NCBI GenBank assembly: GCA_001599755.1
Contig: BCHX01000004.1
Span: 744,001 to 808,000 of the forward strand
Length of the DNA stretch: 64,000 nt
Source of the DNA: Gliomastix tumulicola
Lineage: Eukaryota > Ascomycota > Sordariomycetes > Hypocreales > Bionectriaceae
Direction: 5' to 3'
How positions within the stretch are numbered: the first letter of the stretch is position 1; every line of letters begins with the position of its first letter. Positions 22,946-34,739 of the stretch are shown piece after piece. The notes below the pieces were generated by a model that made no database searches, was not told the DNA's origin, and saw only the letters and a list, made by a program, of their open reading frames with translations. Position numbers and translations under genes: made by a program.

Positions 22946-24418
22946 CTACTCGGCGAAGAAGGTCGCAGCTGCTTCATCATCGGCAGGGCCTACAACCACC
23001 CCGTCTGAGCTAACGACTAAATACACATCTCCCGCCTTGAACGAAACGCCTTCGGCGTCACTCAGACCAGTTACTTGCTCAAAGCTAGCAGCCTGCTTGA
23101 AATCCTCCGAATCGCTTTCTTGAACGAGAACTGCCTGGCCGTCCTGGTTACTGATGAAGTGCCCAGGCAGATTCGCACTCTCAAGACTGACGCTTCCGTC
23201 GCCACTGAGGCCGGGGTTGTTGACTCGGAACTGTGTCACCTCGACTGGCAGGTCGGATCCGATGACGATGTTTTGAGCATCGCCCTCGTTGGCAAGGTAC
23301 TGGGCACCCTGGCCGGCAGTCCTCAGTCTAACAGGGGTAAGGCCCTCCGCCACGGGCACGCCAAAGTCAGGCGTACCGTCCGCGCGCCAATAGAGCTTCT
23401 GCACCCGCGTGCGGCGGTCGGGGTTATTCAGGGGTTCGCCGACGATGTCCTTGTATCCACGGGAATGGTACACAAAGAGATCGCTCTTTCCATCCTCGGA
23501 CACCGTGAAGCAGTTGTGGCCAGGGCCCCAGTTCTCCGTCGGCTCGTAGCTTTGGAAAACGGGCTGCTGCGCCTTCGTCCAGACCTCGGGGTCGGTGAGA
23601 TCAGCCGTCTCGTCGGCGGTCAGAAGACCGACCACGTAGTTGTGGTCGGTGGCGCTGGCAGAGTACGTGAGGAAGACCTTTCCGCCGCGGACGATCACGT
23701 AGGCGCCCTCGTTGACGTTGTGACCGATACGCTCCCAGGCGAGAGTAGGATACGAGATGCCGGCGGAGGGGAGCTCAAGAGTCCACGGGTTACTCAAGCG
23801 CGCAATGAAGAGGCCAGTGCCGGAGCCGAAGCTGGGATCGGTCTGTGCCCACGAGGTATACTGAACGCCGTTGACCTCAAAGACGGTCATATCGAGAGAG
23901 AAGTCGTCGATGCCAGTAGCAATAACGCCCTTGTCAACCCAAGTAGCCTTCAGAGGATTGTCTCCAGTGCCCTCAAAGACGATGGGACGGATAGCCCAAG
24001 ATCCGCGGCCGTTGATCTCAGATGCGACGTAGATGTACCATTTTCCATCAATATGGTGTATCTCAGGAGCCCAGAGATACCCGCTACCGGGGCCCGAGGT
24101 GGCATTGCGTTGATACACGACAGTTTCCGGGGCATTGCGAAGACCCTCGATAGTCTCAGCCCGACGCAGAATCACCTGGTCGTAGGCGGGGACGCTGGCC
24201 GTGAAGTAGTAGAAGCCATCCGTGTGCTTGAGGATGTGAGGGTCAGCACGCTTCTGAATGAGCGTGTTGCTGTATTCGGCGGGAGGCGAAATGTCCTCAG
24301 CACGTCGCTCAAGGCTACGTCCAGCCCGGGATTCGAGGTAGGCCCGAGGGTGAAAAGGACTGGCCAAGGCAGCCCCCATGAGCGCCATGGCTGGAAGCAA
24401 GCTGTTGACGAACTTCAT
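22946..24418 (-). CDS. Secreted GH43 arabinofuranosidase-like enzyme with C-terminal AbfB (CBM42)-like domain
   Basis: An intronless gene of 490 aa. Residues 1-20 form a clear signal peptide (LLPAMALMGAALAS). The GH43 propeller carries the general base Asp59 in KRADPHI, Asp176 in FSLDMTVF and the acid Glu237 in VNEGAYV, with YLWAPEIHHIDGKWYIY as a typical blade. From about residue 350 the sequence (QFRVNNPGLS, SLESANLPGHFISNQ) resembles the arabinose-binding AbfB/CBM42 beta-trefoil, which points to arabinoxylan or arabinan as substrate. The ATG at 24418 is the start; the preceding in-frame codons carry no ATG. It is followed by a second, shorter GH43 gene on the same strand. Its position between two PKS genes looks incidental. 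Confidence 0.88.
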   Translation of the reverse strand: MKFVNSLLPAMALMGAALASPFHPRAYLESRAGRSLERRAEDISPPAEYSNTLIQKRADPHILKHTDGFYYFTASVPAYDQVILRRAETIEGLRNAPETVVYQRNATSGPGSGYLWAPEIHHIDGKWYIYVASEINGRGSWAIRPIVFEGTGDNPLKATWVDKGVIATGIDDFSLDMTVFEVNGVQYTSWAQTDPSFGSGTGLFIARLSNPWTLELPSAGISYPTLAWERIGHNVNEGAYVIVRGGKVFLTYSASATDHNYVVGLLTADETADLTDPEVWTKAQQPVFQSYEPTENWGPGHNCFTVSEDGKSDLFVYHSRGYKDIVGEPLNNPDRRTRVQKLYWRADGTPDFGVPVAEGLTPVRLRTAGQGAQYLANEGDAQNIVIGSDLPVEVTQFRVNNPGLSGDGSVSLESANLPGHFISNQDGQAVLVQESDSEDFKQAASFEQVTGLSDAEGVSFKAGDVYLVVSSDGVVVGPADDEAAATFFAE

Positions 24419-25845
24419 CTTTGAAATCCGTGGCGCCACAAAGAAGCCAAAGAAAGTGAGGTAGGAAAGAAATGGCTGGGACAGTCCGTACTCTCAGAGA
24501 CCAAGGGAATTCGTCTTCTTGTATGCACAACATTGCCTCGCAGAATCATGGAACAACTACCGCATTAGCGTCATCGGGATACCGTTCTGGCATCATAGTC
24601 CGCCGCTCTGAAGGAATTGCCGCCTCGTGATATGCGCGCAAATTAAAGACAACGTAGCATCGTCACTTCGGACCATCTACACCGAGATGATCCATCCATC
24701 TTCGGCAGTGGAGGTCTTGGAAGTCTTTACCCCGCAAAGCGCATAGAAGCGCCGTGAGATTCTCCAGGCTACCCCGGTAACTTAAAACCCCCCAGACTAA
24801 TGCTTGTCTTCCTACATTAGTCTAGGGCGCAGCGCCTTTTCATACTACTGCCGCTGTGTGTGTGGCCAAGTGCTCGTCGCTTGGTGGGCCAGACCAGGCT
24901 CTGAAACCGCTCGCGTGGGTTTGGAGGAGAGCTCAAGCTTACAGAGAAGGACTTCGTAAATACTTCGAATTATATTAGCACTTGCTGGTTCGTCCTTCAG
25001 GTAGGTCATCTTTCTCCGCCTGTCGCTCGTATTTCTAGTTGCACAGACAAGGTTATTGTAGCACATCCAGCCAGTCAGGTCAGCCGGCTACACAGTGAGA
25101 TAATCGCCAATTCCAGTACGTGAGTAGGAAATAGTTGTGTGACTCGTTACGGGTCAGGTGAAAATACCGAGAAGTAAAAAACGAAATCTCTCTGGCTAGT
25201 TCTCTCTTGTGGAGAGCTGAGTTTGCCGAAGTCGATTGACTCTGAGTCATGGAGAAGATCACCGACCAGCTTTAACATATCCTAAAGATATATACTTGCT
25301 GGGTTTATTGAGGACAAATCCACGGACAACAATATACACAGATACTTTGGAGAGTAGAGTCGTACTAGTAGTGGGGAGCCATCCTCAATCTTACTCGCAG
25401 ATACGCCGTCTTGTCATGAGTGATAGTCGGAAATGATCCAAATGGGACAATGGCCAAGTAATATTGTGCCACCTCGCCAACGGAGTTGTGACCAGTGAGA
25501 GAGCTTCAATAACGTTGACGTTTAACAAGTGCTCCAGTGAATGCACGCTGACAATTTGAGCGAGGATACCTTATTGGTCGTGTCATACATAAGAGGGGGG
25601 GTGTAAGCGAGATGTAAGCCAGCAGCCCACAAAGGCAGAGCCGCATATGGTACAACGAGGGTGAAGGGACTGAGGAGTTGGTATATTATGTGCTCAAGAT
25701 CTCGAGGTGCAGGAAAGACCTACCCCGGATTACATTCTTCCAAAGCCTTGACTTCGATACTCAGGCACCGACATTGGTTCGACATCCTCCCGAATTCATA
25801 TCTTCATTCTCCATTCTTCATCCAACAGAGTGACAAATCTAAGCA
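24419..25845. other. Intergenic, divergent upstream of GH43-AbfB gene and PKS2
   Basis: 1.43 kb between divergent starts. A hairpin (AGACTAATG at 24794-24802 pairing with CATTAGTCT at 24815-24823) is the only structure noted. No CGGAACCCG site and no supported gene. Confidence 0.4.
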
Positions 25846-28800
25846 ATGGCTTCCGACGTCGGTGACGGCTCTTCTCTCATCGTGGTATGCGGCATCGGAG
25901 TGCGGCTCCCGGGAGGGGTACAAAGCCCTGGCGACTTCTGGGACCTGCTCGTCAACGGGAAGGATGCTCGTAAGGAGATTCCTCTCTCTCGCTACAGCAT
26001 CCAGGGCTTTGATGATTCCCTCGACGGAAAGGGAGTCATCAAAGCAAAGCACGGGTACTTTCTCGACAATGACCTGAGCCGTATTGACGCGTCCTGCTTC
26101 TCCATGACGAAGCAGGAGCTCGAGCACTGCGACCCGCAGCAGCGACAGCTACTTGAAGTAGTCAAGGAAACTTTTGACGATGCCGGCGAGGCAAACTACC
26201 GTGGTCAGCCCATCGGCTGCTACGTCGGTACCTTCTGCGAGGACTGGTCGCAGATTGGAAACAAGGAGACGCAGCATCCGCCTGGCAACGGGTACATCGC
26301 AACCGGAAATGGAGACTTGATGATAGCCAATCGCGTCTCCTACGAATATGACCTCAACGGGCCTAGGTTTGTCCAGTCTATCCGCATGGAAGCTAGGCCT
26401 ATATCTGATGATAGAGTGTAGCATTGTCGTCAAGACGGGATGCTCAGCATCTTTTGTCGCCCTCCATGAGGCCCGACGCGCTCTCCAGTGCGGTGATGCC
26501 TCAGCCGCCCTCGTCGCCGGCACAAACATCATCATCACGCCCACGATGACGGCAACATTCACCTCGCAGGGACTGCTGTCCCCCGACGGTCGTTGCAAGG
26601 CCTTCGATGAAAGAGCAAATGGCTTTGCCCGAGCCGAGGCTATCACGTGCGCGTATCTGAAGACGCTTCCCGCCGCACTTCGAGATGGAAATCCGATCCG
26701 CGCCATCCTCAGAGCGTCGGGCCTGGGAAGTGACGGTAAGACCAACGGCCTCCTGCACCCGAGCGGTACCGCCCATGAGCGTCTGATGAGACATGTCTAC
26801 GCTCAAGCTGGGTTGGATCCAGCAGAGACAGCCTTCGTGGAGGTAAGTGGCGCTTTCTCCCAGCCTATGGTGCGCATGCTGACATCGTGTAACCGCTAGT
26901 GCCACGGTACCGGCACCCAGAAGGGTGACATGACCGAAACACATGCTGTTGCTCGAGTCTTTGGGGACAAAGGTGTCCATATTACCTCAGTCAAGGCAAA
27001 TGTCGGACACTCGGAGGGTTCCTCTGGCATGACCAGCTTCATCAAGGCTGTGCTTGCTCTCCAGCACGACACCATTCCTCCGCAGATCAACTTCCAGACT
27101 CCGAACCCCAAGAGTAAGCTTTGAAGTTCTTAGATGCAGAGACTATCCTGACTCATATCGTTAGTTCCTTTTGAGAGCGCGAAGCTGAAGGTGCCCTTGA
27201 AGCCGGAGCCTTTCCCCTGTGATAGAAAGAAGCGAGTCAGCATCAATTCTTTCGGCATTGGTGGTGCCAACGCTCATGCAAGTCACGAAGGTTACCACAA
27301 CGGTTCGTCAGCTAACAGAGATTTCTAGGCGATAGTAGAGGCATACTTGAAGCCACAGTCAACAACGCGTGAGCCGAGGCGTCACCACCCAGAGCTATTC
27401 CTCCTCTCAGCCAGCAGCGCAACTTCCATCAAGGGGCAGGTTGAGCGTCACCAGGAGTTTGCCAAAGCTAGCGACACTGTCGACCTAACGGACCTGGCTT
27501 ACACTCTTGCAGTTCGCCGAGTTCACATGCCATATCGCACCTTCACCATCTGGGATGGAGCAAGCTTCGTCGAGGCCACAGGGCGCGCGAAGATCCCAGG
27601 CGTTCCACCCAGTCTAACGATGATCTTCACCGGGCAAGGAGCCCAGTGGCCAGAGATGGCTAAAGATCTCATCATGACGAACAAATTCTTCGAGGATGAC
27701 CTCTATCAGATGGACTCGGCGCTCCAGCGAGTCGCTCATGTTCCAAGTTGGTCTATTGTTGGTTCGTAATGACTATCACTCTGTCTTGGAAGTGTTACTA
27801 ACAATCCGATAGAAGAGCTGCTGAAGCCTGTTGAGACAAGCAAGATCGGGATGGCCGAATTCTCACAGCCTCTGACAACGGCCGTCCAGATAGGCCTGTT
27901 TAACATTCTGAAGCGGGCCGGCGCAAAGCCCGCCTTTGTCATTGGCCATTCCAGTGGCGAGATTGCTGCCGCATATGCATGCGGATCTCTATCCATGGAG
28001 GCTGCCATCATCATATCCTACTATCGTGGCTTTGTGACCAAGTACCAGTCCCGTGATGGGGCCATGTCTGCTGTTGAGTTGTCCCCTGAGACCGCCCGTC
28101 AATATCTCCAAGGAAAGCTCGAAGTCGCATGCGAGAACAGTCCGAACAGCATCACAGTATCTGGAGATAGGAGCGAGATTTTGACATTTATCGACAAAGT
28201 GAAGGCTGACTTGCCTGACACCATGGTTCGACTGCTTAAAGTCAACATGGCATACCACTCCTGTGAGCTTCACCCCGTCTGGCTTATTTCGGCTTTTCTG
28301 TGCTAACACTCCATAGACCACATGCAAGAGCTTGGGGATCAGTACGAAGAGCTTCTACGTACAGACCTCGCCAAGCTGGACTCCTGGCATAACACCACAA
28401 ACACAACTCTGATATCAACAGTCACTGGGTCCGCCATGCTGTCGGACTTCATCTACGGCCCAGAGTACTGGAGAGCAAACCTCGTCCAGCCAGTGAGATT
28501 CTCGACTGCAGTTGATATAGCTCTTGCATCCAGACCCGACTCCATGTTTCTGGAAGTCGGCCCTCATTCGACCCTGGCTGGTCCCATTCGACAAATTTGC
28601 CTAGCCGCTCAAGTGCCATTCAATTATTCCCCAACACTCGTGCGGGGAGGAAACAGCTCCGTCAATCTCCTCTCTGCTATTGGAAGGCTGTACCAGGAAG
28701 CCGTGCCCCTCGACTTCACCAGCTTCTACCCGGATGCGAGGGTGCTTCATGGCCTCCCTACATATGCATGGGACCATGAACAGTCCTACTGGGGTGAGAG

Positions 28801-31800
28801 CCGCGTCTCTCGGGACTGGCGTCAACGGCGATTTGCCCAGCACCCGCTGCTCGGCGCTCGCGTCCCAGAAGGCCCCGACTCAGAGCCTCAGTGGCGAAAC
28901 ATGCTCTACCTGGAGGAGGAACCCTGGCTGGCCGACCACAGGATGGGCTCGGACATCATCTTCCCCTTTGCTGCCTACATTGTCATGGCAGCGGAAGCCA
29001 TGCGCCAGATCAAAGACGGCGAGAAGACTGGATTCCGTTTCCGACATGTTGTTGCCCGCAGTGCTCTGGTGATCAGCGAGACGAAGGGACACGAGTTGGT
29101 GACGACCTTGAGACGGCGGCGTCTCAGTGACCAGGAAGAATCAGAGTGGTTCGAGTTCACCGTGTCTTCGTACGAGGGCAGTTCGTGGCAGAAACATTGC
29201 AGCGGCGAAATCAGGGCAATCCCGATAGAGCCTCCCAAGCAGGGTATCAGGCATCCGGTGCAGTTCCCGCGCAAGGTCGATCATGCACGCTACTACGACT
29301 ATGCGGCAGACATCGGTATGAACTACGGCGCGGAATTCCGAGTCATGAGAAGTATCACCTCATCGGCCACAGCTCAAGAAGCAGCTGCAGAGATACTGGC
29401 ACAGGGCAGCACTTCATCTAAAGCCTATGCTTTGCACCCAGTCACCATTGACGCCATCATCCACTTGATCATTCTGGCAAAAGCCCAAGGCCTAGGGAGG
29501 AAGATTGGTGGGTTGAGTGTGCCGACCGTCATCGAAAGTTTGGATGTCTTCCCCTCCACTGGACAGCTCCTAGCCCGAGCCTGGATTCCTTCCGGTTTGG
29601 CGTCAGGAAATGCCGAGGGCTTTTCGAAGGATGGCGTTCCTGCCGTCCGCCTCTCTGGGATCGAGTTTGCGCCTTATAGTCTGAAGACTGCCGGCAATGC
29701 AGACCGCCATGCGGCTGCTCGGTTGGAATGGTTTCCGCATGCAGACTTTGTTGATCATGCACCTCTGTGCAAACCGGCGCCATCCAGTCGGGATGACATA
29801 CAGATTGCAGAGGAGATAACTGTGCTCTTGATCATCGAGACTTATGAGAAGCTGAGAGGTCTTGATGCTGGACGGCCTCACCTATCCCACTGGAAGCACT
29901 GGATTGAAGGCGAGATCACTCGCGCGAAGACCGATGAATATCATCATCTTGTCCCAGATGCAAGGAACTACCTCGGCTTGCCAACTGACGAGAGGACCAA
30001 GCTCATTGAGATCAAGCGTCGCGCTCTTGGCTCAACGACCAGGGCCATCGTTGGAGAAATAGCCAACGTAGTGTGTGACAACGCTGAGGATATCTTTACT
30101 GGGGCAACTGACGCCATCGACATCCTGATGCAAGATTCCCTTCTCACGCGGCTGTATAGCGCCATGACCTTTGACTATAGCCCGTTAGTCCGCCTTCTTG
30201 CAGTTGCGAGGCCAACACTCCGAATCCTCGAGGTCGGAGCTGGAACAGGGGGCACCACAGAGCCTATCCTGCATGCCCTCATACCAGAGCACGGATTTCC
30301 CTACTATTCCAAGTACACCTTCACCGATGTCTCCGCCGGCTTCTTCCAAAACGCGAAGGAACGGTTCTCCAAGGCCCCCAACATGGAGTACAAGGTCCTC
30401 GACATTGCAACCGCTCCCCTACTACAGGGCTTCAGCGCATCATCGTACGATGTCGTCATCGCGGCCAACGTCGTCCATGCCACACCTTCTTTGCAAACGA
30501 CGTTGAGAAACTTGAATCAGCTCCTCGCTCCCGGCGGTACTCTACTTATGACCGAGATATGCACAAGTCTGCGGTCGCCCACGTACGTGTTCGGGACATT
30601 CTCGGGGTGGTGGCTCGGCGGTGAAGACGCCCGCGGAAGTGAGCCATATGTCGATCCCGAGCGCTGGCATGATGAGCTTCTCGCCTCTGGGTTCACTGGA
30701 GTAGATACGCTGGTGAGAGATCAGGAAGCGCCCTACACTTGCATAGCGACTTTCTTATCGCGCCGCGTCGAGGAGGTGAAGCCCCTTGAGAACGGGCTGT
30801 CACTCCTTGCTTTAGACCCCCAGTCTGCGATTGCTCTCTCGCTGAGGAGTTCTATGCAAGCTGCGAACTTCAGACTTGCACAAGTGGCGTTTGGAGACCC
30901 TTTGCCCAAGAACCAAGACGTACTCTGTTGCATGGACCTGGAGGCGAACTTCTTCCACGATCTCGATGCAGGCCGGCTCAGCGCTCTTCAAGTCCTGCTC
31001 AAGGATTTGAGTCCACATCAGCACGTCCTGTGGCTGACGAAACCTTCGCAAGTCAAGTGCGTTGATCCTCGGACGGCACTGACCATCGGCCTCACTCGAA
31101 CAATCCGCACCGAGTATGCTCTATCGTTTTGCACGCTGGAAATCGATCCTTTTGAGGACAAGCTCGGCAGTCTAGTGCTCCAGGTCTTGAATAAGATTCG
31201 GAGGGACGAAGACCATAATGTGCTAGCGGCCGAGAAGGAATACGTCGTGACAAACGGGCAGATCTGTGTTGGCAGGTATAGCCCACTCAGTCTTGAGAGG
31301 GAACTGGCGCAGAGAAGTATCACAAGCAGTGATAAGTTGAGAGTCCTTGATGTTGGTCGACTTGGTCTAATCAGCACCTTAGCCTGGACAGAAAGAGCTG
31401 TCACCAAGTCAGCAGGTATGGACGAGGTTGCTATCCGGCCGGTGGCAGCCGGGCTCAACCTCAGAGACGTCCTGGTAGCTATGGGCCTGATTCCTCAGGC
31501 TGGTGGTACGACCGAACTTGGTCTCGAGGTAGCGGGTATGATCACTGCCTGCGGTTCAAACGTTGAGGACCTAAAAGTCGGCGACAGAGTCTTTGCACTG
31601 ACTTCCGGAGACGGTCTCTCCAGCCAAGCTGTGACACACTACAAGCTTGTGGGCAGAATTCCCGACTCAATGAACTTCGAGCAGGCCGCGAGTGTTCCAA
31701 CGGTATTCGTTACCGCTATCATGTGTTTGTTGAGGCTCGGACACCTAGAGAAAGGCCAGACGGCACTCATCCACTCCGCCTGCGGTGGTGTCGGGATGGC

Positions 31801-33553
31801 TGCCATTCAAATTTGCAAGATGGTCGGCGCAGAGATATATGCCACAGTTGGCAGCAAAGAAAAGGAGGACTATCTCATGGAACAGTTTGGAATTCCTCGA
31901 CCCCATATCTTCTCGTCTCGAGATGCGTCGTTCTACGACGGTCTCATGGCTGAGACAGATGGTCGCGGCGTGGACCTCGTTCTCAACTCACTGTCTGGCG
32001 AGTTGCTGCATACATCTTGGAGGTGTGTGGCTGAGTTCGGCGTCCTGGTCGAAATCGGGAAGCGAGATTTGCTCGGCTACGGCCGGCTTGATATGAATCC
32101 GTTTCTAGCAAACCGCCGCTACGCCTGTTATGATGGCTTCGAGTACGCCAAGAAGCGACCAGACTTGATCAAGAATGCCTTGGAAAGCTTCCTTGAGGGA
32201 TACGCACGTGGCGAGCTCTTGCCCATACCCGGAATCACAGTGTTCCCGGCTACTGATATTGAGCAAGCGTTCCGTCACCTACAGAACGGGAGTCACATCG
32301 GGAAGGTCGTTGTCGCAATGGAAGATCTCGAGCTGCAGCCGACCTCCTTGGAATCTTCGCATAGGCCCATGTCGTTTGATCCCCAGGCGTCGTATCTCCT
32401 AACTGGGGGATTTGGCGGCTTAGGCAAGGCTACAGCAGTCTGGTTGGTTGAACACGGGGCACGCGCTCTCACGTTCCTCTCCCGCAGCGCTGCTGCCAGC
32501 AATCCAGAAACGTTGGCGTTCATCAGAGAGCTCGAGTCCATGGGGTGCAGCGTGGTGACAGTTCCGGGGCGTTGTGAGAACACTGATGACGTGAGAAACG
32601 CTGTTGCCTCGTCCAAGTTCCCAATCAAGGGTGCTTTCCACCTTGCAATGGTCCTCCGAGATGGTCTGTTGTCTGACATGGTTTGGTCTGACTGGGAGCA
32701 AGTAGTAGCCCCAAAAGTCCAAGGGGCATGGAATCTACACAACGAGCTTCTCCAGCAGCCACTCGACTTTTTCTGGTTAGCGAGCACAATCGTGTCGCTG
32801 GTAGATCAGACTGGCCAAGGGAACTACTCCGCAGCGAGCACATTCCTTGAGGCACTATGCCAATATCGCCAGGGCATGGGGCTCCCAGCTTCAGTACTCA
32901 ACATCTGCGCCATGGAGGGTTTGGGGTTCGTCGCGGAGAATGCCGCGGCTCGCCGCTCTCTCAGGACCCAGGGCATCACTTTTGCTCGCGAGCGGGAGTA
33001 TTTGGAGTTTGTAGAGCTCACATTGCAGGCGGGGGAGATACCCTCGATCTCTGAGGACATAAATACGCCCTCAGCATGGCCCCAGCAACCATGGAGGAGC
33101 GATGGCCAAGTCATCATGGGTCTGCGATCAGAACTGCACCTCGATGATCCGCAAAACAGAGTCCCGTGGCGACGAGACCGTCGCATGGGGTTCTACCACA
33201 ACTCAGAGCTGCAGAGCGCTGAGGTAGAAAGCAGCACCTCGAAGTCTCTGAAACAGCTGATTCACCGCATTGTGCACGGGGAGAGGGATGAGACGGAGAC
33301 GCAGTTAGAGCTGGCCAGAGAGTTCGGCAACAAGGTCATGGATCTCATGATGAGACAGGGCGAAGAGGCAGACACGAGCCTCAGTGCAGTAGCGCTCGGT
33401 TTAGACTCGCTCATAGCGACAGAGCTTCGGCGATGGCTTAAAGGTGTGGTCGGCTTGACGATCACTGTCGCAGAGATCATGGATGCGAAGTCGCTACGAT
33501 CGCTGGCTGAGATGGCAGCAGGACGGCTCAAAGCTAAGCATCGAAAAGAATAA
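25846..33553 (+). CDS. HR-PKS 2: KS-AT-DH-MT-ER-KR-ACP
   Basis: Seven exons (25846-26366, 26422-26842, 26900-27113, 27165-27277, 27329-27761, 27813-28262, 28317-33553) give 2462 aa. KS: Cys181 (TGCSAS), His316 (CHGTGT), His351 (NVGHSEG). AT: Ser614 in GHSSGE. DH: His925 in ADHRMGSD, Asp1096 in HPVTID. Methyltransferase: VGAGTGGTT near 1356. ER: a well-kept cofactor loop, ACGGVG near 1871. KR: LLTGGFGGLG near 2078 and GQGNY near 2219. ACP: Ser2415 in LDSL. Intron 4 (27278-27328) is best read as a GC-AG intron with donor GCAAGT, giving the KS end ANAHAIVEA; a GTCACG donor with an acceptor at 27335 is the alternative. All catalytic residues examined are intact. No thioesterase, hydrolase or AOS lies next to it. 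It shares with PKS1 the GYFLDNDLS and EDW features of the KS and the RVPWRRD linker before the ACP, so the two are probably paralogues. Confidence 0.93.
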
Positions 33554-34739
33554 TGCTGTAGAGGTCAATACTTCACAAGATAGTAGACCATCAAATCCTC
33601 AGACACGTTGTTGGTCGCTCTTCGGGATGTGAAGTGCAGGACCTGTTCCCACCTCCGTGATCAAGCCCTGGAACTGTCCCAAGCGGGCAGGCTGCCAAAA
33701 AGAAGCGAAGCAGTTTATGTCACCTGGAGGTCGTAACGGCTTAAAACTCGGACCGAGAATATTCCGGCGAGTACCGCCACAGTCCGCCAGCGAAGTGTGG
33801 CGCAGATGTGGCTGTCGGACTCTAAGACCATCCCGTCATGCCATCCATCGGTGCTTACATATTTCATCACCGAAGACGGCCAAATTCAATAAATGCGGCC
33901 GGTAATGCAACTGCCGAGTTCCTGATATGCATGCAACATTAAATAAGCCCATTGTGTACTCCGTAGTGCCAGAACACATCAGACTCCAACACAGTCAGGC
34001 TCCAATAGCATCGGAGCGGGTCCCAGCTGTTGTGGTTGGTGCCACTGGAGCGACCGTCATTGTGCAGGAATTCAGGGCGTGACAGCGCTTCCAGGCCGCT
34101 GGCAGACCCGCACGTGACACCGACAGGCCCCTACGCCACCCAACTGGCTGCCGGTTGAGGGAGTGGAGGCCGCTGTAAAGTTAAGGTGACCTGCTGAGGC
34201 CTGGGAGGCGGCGCGCTAATGCGGAGCAATCTGTTTGGTCGCCCTCTGACCTGGTCTTGGCCTTGAGCCTGAGCATGATTTGGTACTTATCCTGCCATTC
34301 CAGGATGCACATGCACACTGCCGACAGTCGACACCGACGGGCTTGACGACCGCACCGTTCCGCATCGAGCCGCCCTCCCCTGATGAATCGAGTCGAGCCA
34401 ACCCCGACTGCTGCGAAGAGGAGCCTTGCCCATCTGACTTGACCACCCCTATCGACCCTGCCGCCTCCACACCCGTCCCTCAAAGTCCTCATGCGATAGG
34501 CCTGGGCATTGTTGTTCAGGAGGTCCCTTTCTCTCCGCCGACGACTCTCGACGACCGAGGCTTCAGCACCCGAGTTTGCCTCCCTCGAAACACGGCGAAA
34601 CGAGTCCCTTCGTTCCCACCGATGAATAATAATACAGCACACTACTCGCACCCTTCCGTCTGATCATCAAGAGGGCCGCTCAAAAGAGGGTTTGCTCCTC
34701 CGGCGTCTTCGCCTCTCCTGAGGCCCGGCCCCAACCTCG
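33554..34739. other. Intergenic, PKS2 to Zds gene; likely cluster border
   Basis: 1.2 kb between the last metabolite gene and the first conserved cellular gene. It includes a probable long 5' leader of the Zds gene; a 127-codon open frame (34280-34663) shows no family signal. Confidence 0.4.

Noticed and set aside
23075..24424. 449-codon open frame on the plus strand
   Set aside because: It is the antisense shadow of the GC-rich, intronless GH43-AbfB gene; no family signal, and the minus-strand product is clearly real.
24794..24823. 9-bp hairpin AGACTAATG/CATTAGTCT
   Set aside because: Short stem in a long intergenic region with no associated gene end; could easily be chance.
34280..34663. 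127-codon open frame upstream of the Zds gene
   Set aside because: Composition is low-complexity Pro/Ser/Thr and the first codon is not a well-placed ATG; it fits a 5' leader better than a protein.
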